Shown piece by piece: positions 9,506 through 19,100 of a DNA stretch of 64,000 nt. The translations under genes and the position numbers were made by a program. Every line of letters begins with the position of its first letter. The first letter of the stretch is position 1. Origin of the DNA: Nonlabens sp. (GTDB lineage Bacteria > Bacteroidota > Bacteroidia > Flavobacteriales > Flavobacteriaceae); the NCBI RefSeq assembly GCF_018401815.1, contig NZ_JAGYKG010000004.1, positions 124,001 to 188,000 on the forward strand, written 5' to 3'. The notes beneath the pieces were generated by a model that ran no database searches, had not been told where the DNA came from, and worked only from the letters and a program-made list of their open reading frames with translations.

Positions 9506-11170
9506 ATGAGATCCTTTTTTTACTTCTTATTTTTTTTACTTCTAACGGCTTCTTGTAAAGAAAGTCTGATAGAAGAAGTCGTTTTTGATGAGCAGCCGGC
9601 ATACTTTGACTGGAGCGCAGCAAACGTTTATTTTTTACTGACAGATCGATTTCATAATGGGGACAAGTCTAACGACAGCATCATCGACAGATCTAAAGAA
9701 ACAGGAAAATTGCGCGGTTTTGAGGGAGGTGATTTTGCTGGAATTATTCAAAAAATAGAAGAGGGCTATTTCACTGATTTAGGAGTGAATGCCATTTGGT
9801 TAACTCCTATCTGGGAACAGATTCACGGAGGAGTAGATGAAGGTACTGGTTATTCCTATGCATTTCACGGCTATTGGGCAAAGGATTGGACTGCTGTAGA
9901 ACCTTCTTATGGAACCTTAGAAGAGTTCAAAAAACTGGTGGATATAGCACATAAGAATCATATTAGAATCCTTCTCGATGTCGTGATCAATCATACGGGG
10001 CCAGTAACAGAGCAAGATCCTTTGTGGCCAGAGGAATGGGTGCGCACCGGACCTAGTTGTACATATCAAGATCAATCCACTGCGGTAACCTGCACACTGA
10101 CTAATAATTTACCAGACATCAAAACAGAAAGCAGTCAAGAAGTAGCATTGCCACAGCATCTCGTTGAGAAATGGAAAAAGGAAGGAAGGTATGATCAAGA
10201 AGTAAAAGAATTAGATGCGTTTTTCACCTTTTCAGGATTGACAAGAACGCCAGTCAATTACCTCATTAAATGGGTAACCGATTATGCTAGAGAAACTGGT
10301 GTGGACGGTTTTAGAATTGATACGGTAAAACATGTGGAAGAATCGGTTTGGGCTACTTTTAACGAACAAGCAATACTCGCCTTTGAAGAATGGAAGAAAA
10401 ATCATCCGGAACAAAGTTTTCACGATGATGCGTTTTTTATAGTAGGAGAATTGTACGGCTATGAAGCTAGTGGAGGAAGGGTATATCCGTTTTCAGACCA
10501 ACAAGTAGATTACTTTGATGCGGGTTATGATGCGATGATCAACTTTGGATTTAAAAACCATGCTGTAGCAGACTACAAAGAGCTTTTTAAAAGATATGAT
10601 GGTTTTAGAAAAAACCTACTCAACGAAAAACCAGGCAGTGGCGCTTATTTCATGAATTACATCAGCTCTCATGATGATGGGCAGCCCTTTGATGCTCATC
10701 GTGAAAAAGCAATGGAGTCGGCTGCTAAATTATTACTGACTCCAGGAATGACTCAAATATATTATGGTGATGAAATTGCTCGACCCCTAGTAGCAGAAGG
10801 CGCTGTAGGAGATGCCAATTTACGCACCGTGATGGACTGGGATCATTTGAATTTAGAAATCCTTACCCACTGGCAAAAGCTAGGGAAGTTTAGAAACCGT
10901 CATGTAGCAGTAGGTGCAGGAGATCACTTTTCATTAGAATATAAAGGTGCTGGAACACTTGCTGCTCGATTCTATGATAACAACGATCATCAAGATACCG
11001 TACTTATAGGTGCAGGATTAGCAGACGGGCTGCTAGAAATTCAAGTGGCTAAGGTCTTTCCAAAAGCCTCCCGATTGCGCAACGCTTATACAGAAAAGAA
11101 ACTTCCGGTTGTCAATGGAAAAGTGACGGTGATGGTAGAGAATGGCGTAGTCTTGTTGGAAAAGTTGTAA
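9506..11170 (+). CDS. alpha-amylase family glycoside hydrolase (GH13), lipoprotein
   Basis: Lipobox TASC; VYFLLTDRFHNGD, DVVINHTG, GFRIDTVKHV, ISSHDD motifs. Confidence 0.92.
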   Translation: MRSFFYFLFFLLLTASCKESLIEEVVFDEQPAYFDWSAANVYFLLTDRFHNGDKSNDSIIDRSKETGKLRGFEGGDFAGIIQKIEEGYFTDLGVNAIWLTPIWEQIHGGVDEGTGYSYAFHGYWAKDWTAVEPSYGTLEEFKKLVDIAHKNHIRILLDVVINHTGPVTEQDPLWPEEWVRTGPSCTYQDQSTAVTCTLTNNLPDIKTESSQEVALPQHLVEKWKKEGRYDQEVKELDAFFTFSGLTRTPVNYLIKWVTDYARETGVDGFRIDTVKHVEESVWATFNEQAILAFEEWKKNHPEQSFHDDAFFIVGELYGYEASGGRVYPFSDQQVDYFDAGYDAMINFGFKNHAVADYKELFKRYDGFRKNLLNEKPGSGAYFMNYISSHDDGQPFDAHREKAMESAAKLLLTPGMTQIYYGDEIARPLVAEGAVGDANLRTVMDWDHLNLEILTHWQKLGKFRNRHVAVGAGDHFSLEYKGAGTLAARFYDNNDHQDTVLIGAGLADGLLEIQVAKVFPKASRLRNAYTEKKLPVVNGKVTVMVENGVVLLEKL

Positions 11171-11390
11171 TAGCATTGAATGAAGTATTTACCACTTGTG
11201 AGAAGGGTTTTGGATAGTTATTTCCATTCTGTGTAGCAGGATTAAAAAAAGCAGTTGTTGATTTCTAGGATGTTGCGCTTTATTACTAATCATATTTTTT
11301 CTAGAATACAACCTCTTCACTACAATGGGTCGGATAGCGCAAAAATATTCCTGCAAATACCTATCTTTCAACCTCAATTAAAATTTAAAG

Positions 11391-12524
11391 ATGAAATACG
11401 GTTACTACGCACTACTTTTATTTATTGTTATTAGTTGTAAAGAAATCGGTGTGGCCGATCAGTCCTTGGATGAGAATAATGCTCCAAATGAAATGGTACA
11501 GGACAAGATTCCAACACCTCAACTCCATTTGGAACAAGCAAACCGTCTTGCTGAACTCCCATTACATTGTTTAGAAACAGAATACCCTAATAAAATGGGG
11601 CATGTTACGGCCAGTCCTGAAGATCAAAAAAGGCCTACTGTACAACATCCAGTTTTTTATGGTTGTTTTGACTGGCACAGTGCCGTTCATGGATATTGGA
11701 GTGCCATCACTTTAATCAAGAATTTTCCAGAATTGGACCAACGAGAAGCCCTGCTTCAAAAAATCCAACGCAACCTTACCGAAGAGAATATACAAGTGGA
11801 GGTTGCGTATTTAAACACAAAAGGCAACACTAGCTTTGAACGCACTTATGGTTGGGCATGGTTGCTCAAATTACAACAAGAATTGGATTCATGGGATAGT
11901 GCAGAAGGGGAGAAACTTTCTCAAATGCTACAACCCTTATCTGATGTGGTAACAAAACGCTATGTGGAATACCTGCCTAAATTAAATTATGCCATACGAG
12001 TTGGCGAACATTCCAATACGGCTTTTGGGATGGCCTTTGCTTACGATTATGCAGTTCACGCCCAAAATGAAGCTTTAAAAACGACTATAGAAGCAAAGGC
12101 AAAGGAATTTTATCTTAAGGATACTGGTTGTCCTATTTCTTGGGAGCCTAGTGGTTACGACTTCCTCTCTCCTTGTCTGGAAGAGGTAGATATTATGAGA
12201 AGAATACTTCCTGCCGCTCTATTTCATTCATGGGTAAAAGACTTTTTACCAGAAATCGAAAAGGGCGTATTAGACATCGAGATAGGTAAAGTCTCGGACC
12301 GTACCGATGGGAAACTGGTTCACATCGATGGCTTAAACCTCAGTCGAGCTTGGGTGCTTTATGGACTTATAGCTCAGTATCCTCAATACAGCAATCTTAC
12401 TGAAATTGCAGATGCACATATCACCAACACCTTACCTAACTTGGTAGCAGATGATTATGCCGGCGGACATTGGTTAGGGACTTTTGCGATCTACGCATTA
12501 CAAAATGCCGAAAATGTTCCGTAA
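11391..12524 (+). CDS. DUF2891 family lipoprotein
   Basis: FYGCFDWHSAVHGYW, YGWAWLLKL, GEHSNTAFGM motifs. Confidence 0.8.
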   Translation: MKYGYYALLLFIVISCKEIGVADQSLDENNAPNEMVQDKIPTPQLHLEQANRLAELPLHCLETEYPNKMGHVTASPEDQKRPTVQHPVFYGCFDWHSAVHGYWSAITLIKNFPELDQREALLQKIQRNLTEENIQVEVAYLNTKGNTSFERTYGWAWLLKLQQELDSWDSAEGEKLSQMLQPLSDVVTKRYVEYLPKLNYAIRVGEHSNTAFGMAFAYDYAVHAQNEALKTTIEAKAKEFYLKDTGCPISWEPSGYDFLSPCLEEVDIMRRILPAALFHSWVKDFLPEIEKGVLDIEIGKVSDRTDGKLVHIDGLNLSRAWVLYGLIAQYPQYSNLTEIADAHITNTLPNLVADDYAGGHWLGTFAIYALQNAENVP

Positions 12525-13710
12525 TCTATTTAAAAATATAGGTCCGGCCACATTAATTGCGGCAGCATTTGTAGGTCCGGGAACGGTTACGATTTGTACA
12601 CTTGCAGGGGCAAATTATGGTTACAGCCTTTTGTGGGCGCTAGTGCTTTCCATTTTTGCTACCATCATTTTACAAGAAATGGCGGCTCGTTTAGGATTGA
12701 TCACTGGTAAAGGACTGCCAGAGATTTTAAGAAGTGCGATCTCTAACAAAATCATTAGAACAAGCCTGATTGTTTTAGTTCTTGCAGCCATTGCTGTTGG
12801 AAACGCAGCTTATGAAGCCGGAAATATAAGCGGTGGAGTTTTGGGATTGCAAACCATTTTTGGCGCGCACTGGTACTTCCCTTTGCTTTTAGGAACGATT
12901 GCTTTTGGTTTGCTTTTTTATGGCAATTATAAAGTATTGGAAAAAGTATTGATCACTATGGTAGTCCTTATGGGAGCTTCTTTTATAGCCACTGCTGCTG
13001 CGATAGGCCCCGATTTTAAAGAGGTCTTTCAAGGTCTTTTTACACCTCAAATAAATAGCGATAATATCCTGACTATAGTAGGATTGATAGGTACCACGGT
13101 GGTTCCTTATAACCTATTTCTTCACGCCTCTTTGGTCAGTGAAAAATGGAATTTGCCCAGCGATTTAAGTGCCGTACGAAAAGATACTGTGATCAGTGTG
13201 GCTCTAGGCGGATTGGTTTCTATGGCCATCATTATTGCAGCAACAGCATTACAAGGGACTGAAGTTGCTGGAGGAGCGGCGCTCGCCTCAGCACTAGAGC
13301 CAGTGTATGGATCCTGGGCGACTTATGTATTTTCTGTAGGTATTCTTGCGGCAGGAATCACCAGCGCGATTACAGCACCACTTGCTGCCGCTTATGTAGT
13401 AAAAGGTTGTTTGGGCTGGAAAGGAACCATGAAAAGCTGGTCGTTTAGAGGGGTGTGGATATTTATTCTCGTGATAGGTGTACTCTTTTCTAGTATAGGT
13501 TTGAAACCACTGGATATCATCACATTTGCTCAAATAGCAAACGGATTGTTACTTCCTATTATTGCTATTTTGTTACTTTGGCTGGTGAATCAGAAGTTAT
13601 TAGGCAGCTTTCAAAATAAAATCTGGCAAAATATCATGGCGGTTATCGTCCTTCTTATTGCTGTCATTTTAGGAGTCAAAACACTTTTAAAAGTATTTGA
13701 ATTTATATAA
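12505..13710 (+). CDS. Nramp family divalent metal ion transporter
   Basis: IGPATLIAAAFVGPGTVT, multi-TM; overlaps the DUF2891 gene end. ORF track start (12484) is a TTG; an ATG at 12505 or 12514 is more likely. Confidence 0.88.
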   Translation: MPKMFRNLFKNIGPATLIAAAFVGPGTVTICTLAGANYGYSLLWALVLSIFATIILQEMAARLGLITGKGLPEILRSAISNKIIRTSLIVLVLAAIAVGNAAYEAGNISGGVLGLQTIFGAHWYFPLLLGTIAFGLLFYGNYKVLEKVLITMVVLMGASFIATAAAIGPDFKEVFQGLFTPQINSDNILTIVGLIGTTVVPYNLFLHASLVSEKWNLPSDLSAVRKDTVISVALGGLVSMAIIIAATALQGTEVAGGAALASALEPVYGSWATYVFSVGILAAGITSAITAPLAAAYVVKGCLGWKGTMKSWSFRGVWIFILVIGVLFSSIGLKPLDIITFAQIANGLLLPIIAILLLWLVNQKLLGSFQNKIWQNIMAVIVLLIAVILGVKTLLKVFEFI

Positions 13711-13711
13711 C

Positions 13712-14446
13712 ATGAAAAGCATCGATATCAATTGTGATCTAGGAGAAGGAATGGCAACTGACGAGCACATCATGTCATTTATCAGCTCCTGCAATATTGC
13801 CTGTGGCGGTCATTATGGCGATGGGAATTCGGTTAGAACAGCCTTGCAATTGGCTTTGAGTCATGGGGTAAAAGCAGGCGCGCACCCGTCTTTTGAAGAT
13901 CAAGAGAATTTTGGTCGTGTGTTTAGGGATATTTCTAGGTCTCGCTTTCGCGAAAGCGTCACCCAACAAATGCAACTCTTTACACAAACGGCACAAGAAG
14001 TAGGAGTGGAGCTGCACCACATCAAAATGCATGGTGCTCTGTATCATGCCACCGCTTATCGAGAAGACTTTTCTGACTGGTTAGTAGAATGGATGAAGGA
14101 GGTTTACAGCGCGACCATTCTTTATGTGCCGCCGGAGTCCTTGTTAGAAAAAAAATGCGCGAAAAATAAAATTCCTTATATGCGAGAAGCCTTTGCAGAC
14201 CGTTATTACGACGCACACGGAAAGCTAGTAGCCAGATCTTTGCCTAACGCAATGATTACCGATTATAAAATAGCAGCGCGACAAATAGCTGCATTGGTCA
14301 ACGAGCAAAAAGTAACCTCTATAGCAGGTATTTCACATAGACTGGAAGTAGATACTATTTGTATACATGGAGATAATTTAGGATTGGCAAGCAGTTTAGA
14401 ATACCTTGTCGAGCAACTAAAAACAGAAGGAATATACATTGCCTAA
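13712..14446 (+). CDS. pxpA: 5-oxoprolinase subunit PxpA (LamB/YcsF family)
   Basis: IDINCDLGEG, SCNIACGGHYGD, GAHPSF motifs. Confidence 0.93.
   Translation: MKSIDINCDLGEGMATDEHIMSFISSCNIACGGHYGDGNSVRTALQLALSHGVKAGAHPSFEDQENFGRVFRDISRSRFRESVTQQMQLFTQTAQEVGVELHHIKMHGALYHATAYREDFSDWLVEWMKEVYSATILYVPPESLLEKKCAKNKIPYMREAFADRYYDAHGKLVARSLPNAMITDYKIAARQIAALVNEQKVTSIAGISHRLEVDTICIHGDNLGLASSLEYLVEQLKTEGIYIA
13943..13958. repeat. dispersed palindrome CGCTTTCGCGAAAGCG (in pxpA)
   Basis: Exact. Confidence 0.95.
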
Positions 14447-15152
14447 ACATCAAATTACATATCACATATACAGTGAAAAGGCACTGTTGATTTCATGGGA
14501 GGAACAAACGCTGGACATAATTTCTAAACGAACCACTGCCGAACATCAGATTAAAAAACTCTTTAAAGAAGAAGTGTATATCAATCAAGGTGCCTATTCT
14601 CTTTTAGTGGTAACTGAACTGAAGATGGATCACCATGTGGTGATTGATCTAATTGATAAGCGCTTACAAAGTAAAAAGCTTTTAGAACCAACCACAAGCT
14701 TATGGAAGTTGCCTATTCTTTACGATATAGAAAAAAGTTTGACCGAAACTTTAAAACCTTCTTGCGATGTGAATGAAATCATTAGCATTCATAGTTCTTC
14801 CGTTTATGTGGTAGACTTTGTAGGGTTCTTACCTGGTTTCCCCTATTTGAAGGGGCTGGACAGTCGTTTGCAACTGCCTAGAAAAACAACCCCAGCTTTA
14901 AAAGTTGCAGCAGGATCTGTTGCTGTTTCTAATGAGTATTGCGGGATCTATCCGACTTCAAGTCCAGGAGGCTGGCACGTCTTAGGAAATTGTCCGCTGC
15001 CTTTTTTTGACATTCATAGAGTTGCTCCTAATTTGCTTCAAGCTGGAGATCAGGTGCAATTTTATGCAGTTTCACAAGAAGAACACGATCAACTTACTGC
15101 ACAACTAGAGACGGGTAAAGTAGCACTAGAAAATTTTAAAAGCCATGCCTAG
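14439..15152 (+). CDS. pxpB: 5-oxoprolinase subunit PxpB (KipI family)
   Basis: FVGFLPGFPYLKGLD, AAGSVAVSNEYCGIYPTSSPGGWHVLG; overlaps pxpA and pxpC. Confidence 0.93.
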   Translation: MPKHQITYHIYSEKALLISWEEQTLDIISKRTTAEHQIKKLFKEEVYINQGAYSLLVVTELKMDHHVVIDLIDKRLQSKKLLEPTTSLWKLPILYDIEKSLTETLKPSCDVNEIISIHSSSVYVVDFVGFLPGFPYLKGLDSRLQLPRKTTPALKVAAGSVAVSNEYCGIYPTSSPGGWHVLGNCPLPFFDIHRVAPNLLQAGDQVQFYAVSQEEHDQLTAQLETGKVALENFKSHA

Positions 15153-15984
15153 AATAACTATACTCCAAGCTGGTTTCTATGATTCTATTCAAGATAAAGG
15201 TAGAAAAAAACACCGTCATTTAGGAGTACCCTGCAGCGGTGCTATGGATCAAAAAGCAGCAGATTTAGCCAACTCTATATTGAATAATACGCTGGATGCT
15301 GCGGTGCTGGAGCTGGTTTTAAGTGGAGGAACTTATTTGTTTTCAACGCCTACTTGTATAGCAATTACTGGAGCAAAAGCTAAAGTGACGGTAAATGATA
15401 TAGCGGTAGAGCAAAACAAGTTATTAGAAATAAAATCAGGAGAGGTATTAAAAATAGGAGCAGCCACAACAGGCAATTTTATGTATGTTGCTATAGGTGG
15501 TGGTTTTCAAACAGAAGAAGTATTGGGGAGTAAATCCTTTTATACAGGTATTACCTTAATGGGGAACTTACAAAAGGGTCATGATATAGATTATGCTCCA
15601 TATACCGACCGCCAATTCACAAAGGCAAATTGGAAACCCGTGAGCCAGGAAAGTGCTTTAAGATGCTATGCAGGTGCAGAATTTCATTTGCTAGATAGAA
15701 AACAGCAAGAGAAATTACTGAATACTAGTTTTACTATTTCAAAAAATTGGAACCGCATGGCCTTCCAATTGGAAGAAAAAATCTACAATAGTCTGGAGCA
15801 ATTAAAAAGCAGTCCAGTGCTTCCAGGAACTGTTCAACTTACGGCAAATGGTCAACTTATTGTATTGATGCGAGATGCTCCAACTACCGGAGGATATCCT
15901 CGAGTATTACAATTAGATGAGACTTCAATTTCCAGTGTTGCTCAAAAGAGAGTAGGAAGTCAAGTTGATTTTATAGTCCTATAA
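15145..15984 (+). CDS. pxpC: 5-oxoprolinase subunit PxpC (KipA/biotin-dependent carboxylase-like)
   Basis: DKGRKKHRHLGVPCSGAMDQ, DAPTTGGYPRV motifs. Confidence 0.92.
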   Translation: MPRITILQAGFYDSIQDKGRKKHRHLGVPCSGAMDQKAADLANSILNNTLDAAVLELVLSGGTYLFSTPTCIAITGAKAKVTVNDIAVEQNKLLEIKSGEVLKIGAATTGNFMYVAIGGGFQTEEVLGSKSFYTGITLMGNLQKGHDIDYAPYTDRQFTKANWKPVSQESALRCYAGAEFHLLDRKQQEKLLNTSFTISKNWNRMAFQLEEKIYNSLEQLKSSPVLPGTVQLTANGQLIVLMRDAPTTGGYPRVLQLDETSISSVAQKRVGSQVDFIVL

Positions 15985-16147
15985 GTATTTACTAAGAGAC
16001 AAGCCTTACGATGCTGCAGGACTTGTTGTGCTGTTATTGCTATGGGTTTCTTATTCCTGTTGGATGCTTTTTTATAAGGCAGCGTTCAATCTGGTAAATG
16101 TACCTAGATATGATAATGGAATCCAACCTAAATCTTAAGCATTAAAG

Positions 16148-16249
16148 TATGAGGAGAAACTGGTTTTTATACATAAAGGAGAAGAGGTAACTGATAAGGA
16201 TATGAAAGATATGCCAGATGCTGACAATAATGCTGAAGACGAAGCTTAG
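16148..16249 (+). pseudogene. possible 3' remnant of a decayed coding region
   Basis: Open frame LKYEEKLVFIHKGEEVTDKDMKDMPDADNNAEDEA* with no start or upstream continuation, in an otherwise ORF-free 500-bp gap. Confidence 0.3.
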
Positions 16250-16504
16250 CACCTTTCCTCAGTTAAGGTGATAGGGCGTACGTACACGAGGTATTTCTTC
16301 TATTTATAAAAGGGTACTTTTTTGTTGATTATCAGGTTTTTTGTTTTCTACCTTGATCAGAAGAGCATGCCTGACTGGATTCTTACTAAAATGGAACTAT
16401 CTAAATAGAGCTGGTACCAAGCGGGGTTTCCATTCAAAAACTCCTGTTAATTCAGCTTTTATTAAGAAAAAGACCACACTTTTATTTGTATCTTAAAATA
16501 AAAA

Positions 16505-17005
16505 ATGAGTAAAAAAAACCTTAGCCAAAGAGAAGCAAGAGAAAAATTTTTAGAACTTTCTAGAACTATTAAAACGGCCATGATGTTAACGGATTTAGGA
16601 AAAGTACCTATTCATACCATACCTATGGGATCTAAAGAAATACTCGATAATGGGGATGTGATCTTCTTCAGCAAGTCCACCAGTGAGCACAATGCCAATA
16701 TTGAAAAAAACAATCAGACACAACTAATTTTTAGCGATGTAAAATCTAAAGAATTCTTAAGCGTTTATGGAACAACACTTATATCTAAAAACAAAGACTT
16801 AATTGATAAGTACTATGATAATTTAGATGCCAACTGGTTTGAAAGTAAAAATGATCCTACCTTAACGGTACTGATTTTTAGTCCGCAAAAGGGACATTAC
16901 TGGGATAATAAAACCAATGCTCTTATTACTTTGGCAAAATTAGCTTACACAAAAGTAACTGGCCACGAGACAGAAGTTGGAGTCTCTGGTAGTCTGAAAA
17001 TGTAA
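16505..17005 (+). CDS. pyridoxamine 5'-phosphate oxidase family protein (general stress protein 26-like)
   Basis: Split-barrel flavin-binding-like sequence, GDVIFFSKSTSEHNANI, SVYGTTLISKNKDLIDKYY. Confidence 0.75.
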   Translation: MSKKNLSQREAREKFLELSRTIKTAMMLTDLGKVPIHTIPMGSKEILDNGDVIFFSKSTSEHNANIEKNNQTQLIFSDVKSKEFLSVYGTTLISKNKDLIDKYYDNLDANWFESKNDPTLTVLIFSPQKGHYWDNKTNALITLAKLAYTKVTGHETEVGVSGSLKM

Positions 17006-17176
17006 ATCATAACAGCCGCATGAAATGAAGAATTTAAAAGTAATGATGAAAAATATCTTTTAAATAGAAAAAAGACGATCCTCAGATCGATTTCCTTTGT
17101 GGGTTCTAGTGAAAAGTGAAAAGTGAGGTTGCTATCAAAAGAGTTGGTAATACTTCAGTAAATATCTTCAAGGTCG

Positions 17177-18577
17177 TTAACTAGCCAGCGGTTGATCATA
17201 GACCACATGTTGCTCTCCGTATTTTTTTAGATAGGAGCGTATGATCTGATTGGTATGGTAATTTGCAGCCTTGCGATCGATGTAGTCCTCACAATCCTCC
17301 ATAGTAGCTATAGAAGCATATTGATCTACAAATCCATAACCTTGATACTCTCCGTCTTTAACCATGATAAAACAAGCTTCTTCAGCTGTGCGACCTGGTT
17401 GTTTAATGAGGTAATTAGAGTTTTGATGGTGCAACGCAGTGATCGCTTGAGTCGCTCTGATATTATAGAGCGCTACCAGTTCTTCTTTTTTACAAACGCC
17501 TTTACAATTTTTGAGTTTGTAGTGAGCTGAACAATCTAAAGGAGTTTTAAAACTGCAATATCGCGGACAGAGATTAAAGTCTGCACAGAGTTGCTCTAAT
17601 TCTTCTACCGCATGGGATCTATCGTAATGAGTGACTACCGAACAGTCATAGGACTTGACCAATCCTACGGCAAATTGAATCACTCCTATTTGGTTTTTGT
17701 AATGTAGGATTTGATAAGCAGCTCTTGGTTTCTTCTGGGCACTATTGAATTTGGGGTAGTATTGTTTGATGAGATCTGCTTCTTGTAATAAGGCGACCAA
17801 TTCATTACCCGTAGGAATGTGTTCTATATGGAAGATCTCTTGACACATCAGATAAGACTTGCTCGTTTTAGAATAAAAATGAGACAGCACCCGTTTTTTA
17901 ATATTGATGGCCTTACCTACGTAAATGACCTTTTGAGCCTGATTTTTAAACACATATACTCCAGGAGTGTCTGGCAACTCATCAAAAAGAGACCGGTTTA
18001 AATGCGGTGGAAAAGTTCCTTCTTTATTACTTCCTTTTAGAAATTTGGTACACACTTCCCCATCTTGATCTATTTCTAGCAATCTTTGAAATAAAGTCAC
18101 GGTAGCATCGGTATCCCCTTCGGCACGATGTCTATTTTCTAGCGAGATGCCCAAAGAATGGCACAATTTTCCTAAACTATAGGAATTCATTCCTGGAATC
18201 AATTCTCTTGAAAGTCGAACGGTACATAACTTTTTACGTTGAAAATCATAACCTAAACGTTGGAATTCGTTACGTATAATATGGTAATCAAAGTTGACAT
18301 TATGCGCTACAAAAATGCAGTCGCGTGTCATGCGTTCAATTTCTTCAGCCACTTCAGAAAACAAAGGAGCCGCAGCGACCATTTCATTATCAATCCCGGT
18401 TAAACCAGTAATAAAATCGGGAATCCAACTCTCAGGATCAATAAGACTTGTGAATTTTTCAATCACCTTGCTTCCCAGCATGCGCACTATACAGATCTCT
18501 GTCATGCGGTTATTACTTATTCTATTGCCCGTAGTCTCTACATCGATGACACTGTAATACTGTTCTTTAAAATTCAC
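17177..18577 (-). CDS. DnaQ-like 3'-5' exonuclease fused to a GIY-YIG (UvrC-like) nuclease
   Basis: N-terminal YSVIDVETTG / FVAHNVNFDYH / RAEGDTDAT exonuclease motifs; central DTPGVYVFKNQAQKVIYVGKAINIKKRVLSHF GIY-YIG motif. Confidence 0.88.
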   Translation of the reverse strand: MNFKEQYYSVIDVETTGNRISNNRMTEICIVRMLGSKVIEKFTSLIDPESWIPDFITGLTGIDNEMVAAAPLFSEVAEEIERMTRDCIFVAHNVNFDYHIIRNEFQRLGYDFQRKKLCTVRLSRELIPGMNSYSLGKLCHSLGISLENRHRAEGDTDATVTLFQRLLEIDQDGEVCTKFLKGSNKEGTFPPHLNRSLFDELPDTPGVYVFKNQAQKVIYVGKAINIKKRVLSHFYSKTSKSYLMCQEIFHIEHIPTGNELVALLQEADLIKQYYPKFNSAQKKPRAAYQILHYKNQIGVIQFAVGLVKSYDCSVVTHYDRSHAVEELEQLCADFNLCPRYCSFKTPLDCSAHYKLKNCKGVCKKEELVALYNIRATQAITALHHQNSNYLIKQPGRTAEEACFIMVKDGEYQGYGFVDQYASIATMEDCEDYIDRKAANYHTNQIIRSYLKKYGEQHVVYDQPLAS

Positions 18578-18669
18578 TAATTGATTTTATATGGAAATGT
18601 TCCAAAATTATGGAATAATTCCTAATAAAAGAGTACTATTCTTATTTTTAACAGCGTTTGTTTTTATGG

Positions 18670-18685
18670 CGCTTTCGCGAAAGCG
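18670..18685. repeat. dispersed palindrome CGCTTTCGCGAAAGCG
   Basis: Exact. Confidence 0.95.
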
Positions 18686-19100
18686 GAATTCTATATTTTG
18701 GGCACTCATGCAATTTTTTGTTTTAATTACTGCAACTGCTAAAAGAGCTTCTGACAATTGTATATGGTTTAAAAAAACAGTATGAATTTTTGAAGTGATT
18801 CCCAATACCATTTGGAGCGGCCTTGATCAACGAGTTGAGATATTTTAAATGAGTAAATACAGCCATTTGTATTGCTTTTACAAAAACGAACTAAACCAAC
18901 TAGAAAAATCAACCTTTTTAAAGGCTCGGGATTTTTTTTATTCATTCTTAATGATTGATCAAAAAATAGACACTAAAAATTTGTAGATTTACCCTATGAT
19001 TCGTGAGACTGCATTTGACCGAGCAAATGTAATTCTTCAAAGCCCCCTAAATAAAGCGTTTGAGACTAAATGTTTTCTTTAGATTTAAAAACATTTGTTC

